A program made the position numbers and the translations under genes. Shown in pieces: positions 58,976-64,000 of a DNA stretch of 64,000 bases. The DNA lies in contig NZ_JAKUMM010000001.1 of assembly GCF_022601735.1 (NCBI RefSeq), positions 124,001 to 188,000 on the forward strand, written 5' to 3'. The notes beneath the pieces are model-generated. The model had not been told where the DNA came from. It saw only the letters and a list, made by a program, of their open reading frames with translations, and did no database searches. This stretch comes from Atopomonas sediminilitoris (GTDB lineage Bacteria; Pseudomonadota; Gammaproteobacteria; Pseudomonadales; Pseudomonadaceae). Position 1 is the first letter of the stretch, and every line of letters starts with the position of its first letter.

Positions 58976-59959
58976 ATGCTGAACCTGATTAAAACGTGGA
59001 AAGAGCTTTCGGCCAAAGGGATCATGGGCATCAATCGGCGTAATGCTGACTTCGTGCTCAAGCTCAATCGCCGTGACCTCTACCCGGTGGTGGATGACAA
59101 AATCCTCACCAAAGAGCGTGCTATTGCCGCAGGCATTCATGTGCCTGAGCTGTACGGCATTATTGAAACGGAAAAAGAAGCGCAAAAGCTTGGCGAGATT
59201 CTGGCCAACCATAAAGACTTCGTGATCAAGCCGGCGCAAGGCGCCGGCGGCGACGGCATCATCGTGATTGCCGACCGCTACGAAGGGCGCTACAAATCTG
59301 TGTCAGGCAAAATCATCGGCCATGAGGAGCTGGAGCATCATATATCCAGCATCCTTTCAGGCCTGTACTCGCTCGGTGGGCATCGTGACCGGGTGCTGAT
59401 CGAATATCGCGTCACCCCTGACCCGATCTTCAAAAGCATCAGCTACGAAGGCGTGCCGGACATTCGCATCATTGTGCTGATGGGTTATCCCGTCATGGCC
59501 ATGCTGCGCCTACCGACTCGCCAATCCGGCGGCAAAGCCAACTTGCACCAAGGCGCGATTGGGGTCGGCGTTGATTTAGCCACTGGCCTGACACTCAAGG
59601 GCACGTGGCTGAACAACAAGATCACCAAACACCCCGACACCGCAACGGAAGTCTCTGGCGTGCAACTGCCTGACTGGGACGGCTTTATGAAGCTCGCCGC
59701 CGGCTGTTATGAGCTGTGCGGCTTGGGCTACATCGGTGTCGACATGGTGCTTGACCAAGACAAAGGCCCGTTGATTCTGGAACTCAACGCCCGTCCTGGC
59801 TTGAACATCCAGATTGCCAACGATGCCGGCCTTACCACGCGCGCCAACATCGTCGAGGCGCACTTGGCAGAGCTTGCTAAGAAAGGCATCACCGAAACGC
59901 CTGAAGAGCGCATGCGCTTTGCTCAGGAGCACTTCGGGCATATCACGCAAGCCGAATAA
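58976..59959 (+). CDS. Alpha-L-glutamate ligase-like ATP-grasp protein
   Basis: 327 residues, cytosolic. The ATP-grasp features are FVIKPAQGAGGDGIIVI, VLIEYRV, VPDIRIIVLMGYPVMAMLRLP (in part), and ILELNARPGLNIQIAN with the metal-binding acid and Asn. It belongs to the RimK-related 'alpha-L-glutamate ligase-related' family, which joins amino acids to a carboxylate. Substrate unknown. Start ATG lies 3 bases after the upstream stop; a hairpin terminator follows. Confidence 0.88.
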   Translation: MLNLIKTWKELSAKGIMGINRRNADFVLKLNRRDLYPVVDDKILTKERAIAAGIHVPELYGIIETEKEAQKLGEILANHKDFVIKPAQGAGGDGIIVIADRYEGRYKSVSGKIIGHEELEHHISSILSGLYSLGGHRDRVLIEYRVTPDPIFKSISYEGVPDIRIIVLMGYPVMAMLRLPTRQSGGKANLHQGAIGVGVDLATGLTLKGTWLNNKITKHPDTATEVSGVQLPDWDGFMKLAAGCYELCGLGYIGVDMVLDQDKGPLILELNARPGLNIQIANDAGLTTRANIVEAHLAELAKKGITETPEERMRFAQEHFGHITQAE

Positions 59960-59979
59960 GCGCTTTACCAAAACACCTC

Positions 59980-60010
59980 AACGCCGCTTAACTGCGGCGT
60001 TGTCGTTTTA
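59980..60010 (+). terminator. Terminator of the protease/7TM/ATP-grasp operon
   Basis: AACGCCGC-TTAACT-GCGGCGTT followed by GTCGTTTTAG. The tail overlaps the end of the opposing cyclase fragment. Confidence 0.75.
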
Positions 60011-60544
60011 GCCGCGCACGCAAGCACGCCCTTCGGCTTTTGCTTGATACAACAAAGCGTCAGCCCGATTAACCGTTTGCGCCAAGCTTTCACCCGCTTG
60101 CCAGGCCACCACCGCAAAGCTGGCGGTTACTTTCCCAACGCGCGGCAAGCGCTGCTCTTCGCACAGTTGCAACAGGCTTTCAGCCAACTGCCGGGCAGCC
60201 TCAAGATCCGATTGCGGTAGCAAAATCGCAAACTCCTCGCCGCCAATACGGCACAAATAATCGGATTGCCGTAATCGCCCAGTAAAGCTCTGTACAAACT
60301 GCTGCAACACCCGATCACCCCACTCGTGGCCGTAGCGATCATTAATCGCCTTGAAGTGATCAATATCCCACATCAATAGCGATAACGGCGTGCCGTAGCG
60401 TTCAGCGCGATGCACTTCTTGACGGCCTTGCTCATCGAAGAAGCGTCGGTTGTAAGCCTGCGTGAGCGGGTCGGTCACGGTTAGCCGGCGCAGCTCGCCT
60501 CCAGTTTTTTCTGCAAACTGACATCGCTTAAGTAGCCATACCAA
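60008..60544 (-). CDS. GGDEF diguanylate cyclase domain, separated by a frameshift
   Basis: This frame carries the complete catalytic domain that belongs to the CHASE-PAS gene just upstream: TDPLTQAYNRRFF, LLMWDIDHFKAINDRYGH, the active GGEEF motif in CRIGGEEFA, and an inhibitory RxxD (RQSD) five residues before it. The true in-frame joint is near 60500, so residues before ELRRL are an overlap artefact. If translated on its own, GTG at 60478, directly after the upstream stop, is a possible start (156 residues). Otherwise the enzyme needs a -1 shift or the gene is broken. Confidence 0.85.
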   Translation of the reverse strand: MVWLLKRCQFAEKTGGELRRLTVTDPLTQAYNRRFFDEQGRQEVHRAERYGTPLSLLMWDIDHFKAINDRYGHEWGDRVLQQFVQSFTGRLRQSDYLCRIGGEEFAILLPQSDLEAARQLAESLLQLCEEQRLPRVGKVTASFAVVAWQAGESLAQTVNRADALLYQAKAEGRACVRG

Positions 60545-62820
60545 ACAAAGCGCCCATCGGGCTTGGCCTCTGTTGTTGCCTCACCGCGCAACCAGCGCAC
60601 TTCACCCTTGAGCGTCTTGATCCGAAATTCATTGTGCCAATTGCTGCTGCGCTGCTCGTAACACAAACGGATCGTGGTCTGCACACGCTCGCGGTCATCC
60701 TCATGCAATAAAGCAAAAACTCGCGAGGCATTAACCTCGCTAACCGACTCGGATAGATCAAATAGCTTGTAGACACCCTCACTCAGAAAGCTAAACGAGG
60801 TACTGCCATCGATCGCCATCTGATATTGAAATAGCGCGCCCGGCACTTGCGAGGCCAATTTGCGCAAACGCTCATCATTGACTTTGAGCTGGCGGATCGC
60901 TTCTCGCCGCTCAGTCACATCCACGGCGATACCCAAAAAGCCTTCTAAGCCGCCTTGCGCATTGCGGATAGGCGTAATGCGCAAGCTCACTTCCCGCCAC
61001 TGGCCATTTTTATGCCGCATGCGCCAATCACGCGTATCTGTTTCACCTAAACGCGCCTGCGCCACCAGCACAGCAAAACCTTGATAGTGCCCTAGGCCAT
61101 TACGCTCAAGTTCTTCGCTCAGCGCTTTAATTTGCAGAGGATCGTGCAGCAATAAGGGGGTTTCACGCCCAACCACCTCTTCAGCGCGATAGCCGTATAA
61201 AAATTGGGCTCCGGCATTAAACAGTGTGATCTTGCCGTTAATATCGGTCGCCACGATGGCCACTTCGGTCGCCGCATCCAGAACCGATTGCAAATAGCGC
61301 TGGGCCTCAATCGCATGGGCTTGGGCGTTTTTTAAGGTGTGAATATCGGTCTGCGTGCCCATCATGCGCAGCGCACGGCCGTGTTCATCCCTGACCATCA
61401 CTTGGCCACGGTCGAGCACCCACATGTAGTCTCCTGCTTGGTTACGCAGACGGTATTCCATGCTTAAGAGCGGCGTTTCACCGCGCACGTGGCGACGCAC
61501 GGCGTGCTGACAGTCGTCGCGATCTTCTTCGTGCACCCGCGCCAGCCATTCGTCCTCACGAGTGCCAAACTCGCCGGCGGTATAGCCTAGGCGCTCTAAG
61601 TAACGATCACAGAACGACAAAATATGCTGCTCGAGATCCCACTCCCAAATGCCATCACCGGCGCTATCCAAAGCCACACGCCAGCGCGCTTCCAAATTAG
61701 CCACTTCACGACCGCGCTGTTCTAGCAGCGCAGTGCGAGCTCTCACCAACCCCATCGCGGTTTCACGCTGGTTGGTTAGCACCCACACCAACACAGCGAC
61801 CAACAAGGTTAGGCTGCCACCTAGCCAAGGCAAACCATCGAGTCGCTCATCTCGATAGGCCGCCACAAAAGCTGGCAACGCCTCAATACAGATCTCCAAC
61901 TCACGATCTGCCACCGTGATGGTTTTAACCACGCCCCCCAAAGCCTTGACGGTTGGCTCATCCGCTAGGGGAAAGTTAGCCAAACGCTGATCGGGGCTTT
62001 GTTGCGTGTCTTTGATCGATAGCAGCAAACCGTTAAATGAGGTAGTCCCCAGCAAACGCTCTACCGTGCGCTGTAAAGAAAAACTCACCAACAAAAAGCC
62101 TTTCAACTGGCTACGCCGTAAGTGTTGTGGCGCCGTAGCGCCTGCCTCAGTGAAGACAGGGCTAATCAACAGCTGTGTACTGATCGCTGAATCGATCCCC
62201 ACCAGCGGTAGGTCATCGCTCAATACCGGCTGGCCGGTATCGGTTGCCCGCTCCAACAGTGCACGTGGCGTAGGATGTGAAAACAAGTTAAACCCCAGCG
62301 CCGCGCCAACAGGCTGGAGCGAGGCGAGATAAGCAATGGGGAAGTACTCAGGCGCAGAACTGGCGGGCCGCCAAAGATCGTCCTCACCCAAATCGAGGAT
62401 CTTATAGCCCTCTAAACCATCAGCCTGCTGCAAGGCTTCATGGGCAGCACGCTGCTCTTGCACCACGCGCGGCAACCACGCCATACCTTGCACAAGGGAC
62501 AAGCCCGAGGCGGTATACCCTTCAAACTCACCGCGCGAGATATCATCGCTGTAGGCATAAAAGCGCTGCAAGCTGTCCATCTCGCTAGTCAGTGCATGCA
62601 TTTGCGTAAGAATCAGCGCCATGCGCTCGCCGCCAATGAGCTGCAAGCGATTTTGTAACTGCTGCTGATCTTTAAGTTGAAGGTAACGCATAGCGACGAG
62701 CGTCAACAGCGCTCCGAGCAGCAACACCACTACGCTTAAGCCCCAGCGCTGTAACAACTTAACGACGCGTTCTTTCAAGCGCTGACACCTCTTAAACACA
62801 CCACGACGGCTAAAGGCCAT
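60481..62820 (-). CDS. CHASE-PAS-PAS-PAS sensor part of a diguanylate cyclase, truncated by frameshift
   Basis: 779 residues: membrane helix at about 24-46, periplasmic CHASE domain (to about 325, with GYTASGLSLVQGMAWLPRVV), second helix at 333-350, then three PAS domains with PAC motifs (WRVALDSAGDGIWEWDLEQ, LQSVLDAATEVAIVATDING, and YQMAIDGSTSFSFLSEGVYKL in part). It ends in SLQKKLEASCAG after a run of six A and a GGAGG tract; the GGDEF domain continues in the -1 frame. A single missing base, in A6 or in the G-run, would restore a protein of about 935 residues. Confidence 0.88.
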   Translation of the reverse strand: MAFSRRGVFKRCQRLKERVVKLLQRWGLSVVVLLLGALLTLVAMRYLQLKDQQQLQNRLQLIGGERMALILTQMHALTSEMDSLQRFYAYSDDISRGEFEGYTASGLSLVQGMAWLPRVVQEQRAAHEALQQADGLEGYKILDLGEDDLWRPASSAPEYFPIAYLASLQPVGAALGFNLFSHPTPRALLERATDTGQPVLSDDLPLVGIDSAISTQLLISPVFTEAGATAPQHLRRSQLKGFLLVSFSLQRTVERLLGTTSFNGLLLSIKDTQQSPDQRLANFPLADEPTVKALGGVVKTITVADRELEICIEALPAFVAAYRDERLDGLPWLGGSLTLLVAVLVWVLTNQRETAMGLVRARTALLEQRGREVANLEARWRVALDSAGDGIWEWDLEQHILSFCDRYLERLGYTAGEFGTREDEWLARVHEEDRDDCQHAVRRHVRGETPLLSMEYRLRNQAGDYMWVLDRGQVMVRDEHGRALRMMGTQTDIHTLKNAQAHAIEAQRYLQSVLDAATEVAIVATDINGKITLFNAGAQFLYGYRAEEVVGRETPLLLHDPLQIKALSEELERNGLGHYQGFAVLVAQARLGETDTRDWRMRHKNGQWREVSLRITPIRNAQGGLEGFLGIAVDVTERREAIRQLKVNDERLRKLASQVPGALFQYQMAIDGSTSFSFLSEGVYKLFDLSESVSEVNASRVFALLHEDDRERVQTTIRLCYEQRSSNWHNEFRIKTLKGEVRWLRGEATTEAKPDGRFVWYGYLSDVSLQKKLEASCAG

Positions 62821-62929
62821 TATGCGCTAAAGCATAAGCAGGCAAGCACTGAGTTACCAGTGACAGCCGCCCTTGCGCGGCACACCAACGCCCGTAGAAT
62901 GCGCGGTATTGCACAACTCGGCCATCCTC

Positions 62930-64000
62930 ATGTTCAAGCGCACGCTTCGCACTTATTTATTAGCACCCTTATGCTTTTCTCTGCTGGCCAACTTACCAGC
63001 ACACGCTAATTCTTTGGCGCAATTCTCCCCCAAGCTGGTGCGCGCCATGCAGCAACACAAGCTGCCCGCTGATGCGCTCGCCCTTGCGGTTATACCGTTA
63101 GATGGCCCAGGCCAAGCGCGCTTTATTGGCGCTGATCAGCCGCTAAACCCGGCCTCAACGATGAAGCTGGTCACCACCTTCGCCGCGCTGGAGCTACTCG
63201 GCCCCACCTATCGCTGGCCCACCCGCTTACTCACCACCGGCAATCTAGACGGCAGTACGCTTAATGGCGACCTAATCCTGCAGCTGGGTGGCGACCCCAA
63301 GCTCACCCAAGAGCGCGTGTGGATGTTACTGCGCGACTTACGCGCCAGTGGCGTGAAACACGTCAACGGCCGCTTACTGCTGGACAGCAGCCATTTGCGC
63401 CCCAACGAGCAGCAATCGTTTCGCGATGACGGCAATGACCCCAGCCGCCCCTTCTTGGTCGATGCCGATAGCTTGCTGGTCAACTTTAAGAGCCTTCGCG
63501 TTGATGTGCGCACGCGCAGCGGTCAGAGCTACGTCACCCTCGAACCACCACTGGGCAACGTACAGCTAGAAAACCAAGTACAGGTCAAACCCGCCAGCAG
63601 CTGTCCGCGCTGGCCGGCGCTGCGCTTTGAGAGCCAAGATCAAGGCTCGCAAGCGCGCATTCGTGTAGTCGGCAGCTTGCCCAATGGCTGTTTGTCTCAG
63701 CACTACGTGTCACTGCTGGATCACGCCAGCTACACCAGCGCGCTGGTGCGCAGCTTGTGGCAAGAGCTCGGCGGCAGTATCAGTGGTGACAATGGACAAA
63801 TCGCCACCGTGCCGGCGGGTGCACAGTTGCTGGCTTTTAGTCAGTCTGACGATGTGGTGAGCACCATTCGCGACATCAACAAACTCAGCAATAACACCAT
63901 GGCGCGCCAACTGTTTTACGGCATTGGCGCGCAATATCGCCAAGCCAGTGATAGTCACGATGGCGCAGCCGCTGCACGAGTAATTCAACAATGGCTGCGC
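62930..64000 (+). CDS. dacB: D-alanyl-D-alanine carboxypeptidase/endopeptidase PBP4 type, 3' end outside window
   Basis: 357 codons are open to the window edge. Signal peptide (FKRTLRTYLLAPLCFSLLANLPAHA), then the serine nucleophile motif STMK in NPASTMKLVTTFAALELLGP and the SNN motif in KLSNNTMARQL, the second conserved box; the KTG box would lie beyond the window. The long insertion between the first two boxes is that of the class C (peptidase S13) family. Diverges from the cyclase gene. TTGCGC-N16-TAGAAT about 30 bases upstream is a possible promoter; the ATG lacks a clear ribosome site. Confidence 0.93.
   Translation, partial: MFKRTLRTYLLAPLCFSLLANLPAHANSLAQFSPKLVRAMQQHKLPADALALAVIPLDGPGQARFIGADQPLNPASTMKLVTTFAALELLGPTYRWPTRLLTTGNLDGSTLNGDLILQLGGDPKLTQERVWMLLRDLRASGVKHVNGRLLLDSSHLRPNEQQSFRDDGNDPSRPFLVDADSLLVNFKSLRVDVRTRSGQSYVTLEPPLGNVQLENQVQVKPASSCPRWPALRFESQDQGSQARIRVVGSLPNGCLSQHYVSLLDHASYTSALVRSLWQELGGSISGDNGQIATVPAGAQLLAFSQSDDVVSTIRDINKLSNNTMARQLFYGIGAQYRQASDSHDGAAAARVIQQWLR

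Noticed and set aside
60500-60515. Programmed -1 frameshift signal in the cyclase gene
   Set aside because: The six A are in phase AAA AAA after CAG and do not form an X-XXY-YYZ heptamer in the right register, and the GGAGG lies after the slip site, not before. Slippage on A6 in transcription remains possible, so the frameshift itself is reported but not as programmed recoding.

Overview
The window is chromosomal DNA from a gammaproteobacterium of the Pseudomonadaceae. The case rests on gene content and order. An OprF with a four-cysteine linker sits behind sigX, cmpX and crfX. A PilZ protein is nearly identical to the Pseudomonas aeruginosa one. There is a fabA-fabB pair beside a PA1611-type hybrid kinase, and an AcnD/PrpF-type methylcitrate operon. 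From memory of P. aeruginosa gene order, several blocks are conserved internally but joined in a different order, so this is a related genus or a deep Pseudomonas branch, not P. aeruginosa. No rRNA, tRNA, prophage, insertion sequence or CRISPR array was seen.

Layout. 1-3.4 kb: end of a hybrid sensor kinase, then fabA and fabB (unsaturated fatty acids). 3.5-7.9 kb: chemotaxis and flagellar genes cheV-cheR (minus) and flgA, flgM-flgN-flgZ (plus), with visible sigma-54 and FliA promoters. 7.9-17.9 kb: one long minus-strand series yceD-rpmF-plsX-fabD-fabG-acpP-fabF-pabC-mltG-tmk-holB-pilZ-ycfH, linking ribosome, phospholipid, fatty-acid, folate, wall and DNA synthesis; maf diverges from it. 18.7-25.8 kb: a cysB neighbourhood with a NIT-like membrane protein, a periplasmic binding protein, a universal stress protein, a 5'-nucleotidase, a PanE-like reductase, a PilZ protein and DAHP synthase. 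25.9-36.5 kb: envelope and periplasmic genes, including an exported GH31 glycosidase, a PstS-OmpA fusion, an MltF-like lytic transglycosylase, tatD and an OprD-family porin. 36.6-40.1 kb: an ammonium transporter, a dGTPase and a nitrobindin-like protein. 40.2-46 kb: the envelope-stress block oprF-sigX-cmpX-crfX-cmaX-rraA plus a Rieske protein and a hydrolase. 46-49.4 kb: ppsA and its regulator ppsR. 49.5-56.7 kb: the propionate operon (GntR regulator-prpB-prpC-acnD-prpF), interrupted by a DUF559 gene and an inverted repeat element. 56.9-60 kb: a three-gene cassette of exported retropepsin-like protease, inactive-transglutaminase 7TM protein and ATP-grasp ligase. 60-62.8 kb: a diguanylate cyclase split by a frameshift. 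62.9-64 kb: start of a PBP4-type carboxypeptidase.

The strongest candidate for an under-described system is the protease/7TM/ATP-grasp cassette at 56.9-60 kb, which looks like a machine for adding or removing peptide tags across the inner membrane. Other points worth checking are a probable leaderless mRNA for yceD, an array of TTCTGCAA palindromes in front of acpP, the DUF559 gene with its repeat pair inside an operon, a GH31 enzyme whose sulfonate-binding arginine is replaced, the frameshifted cyclase, and an unusually high number of TTG start codons.
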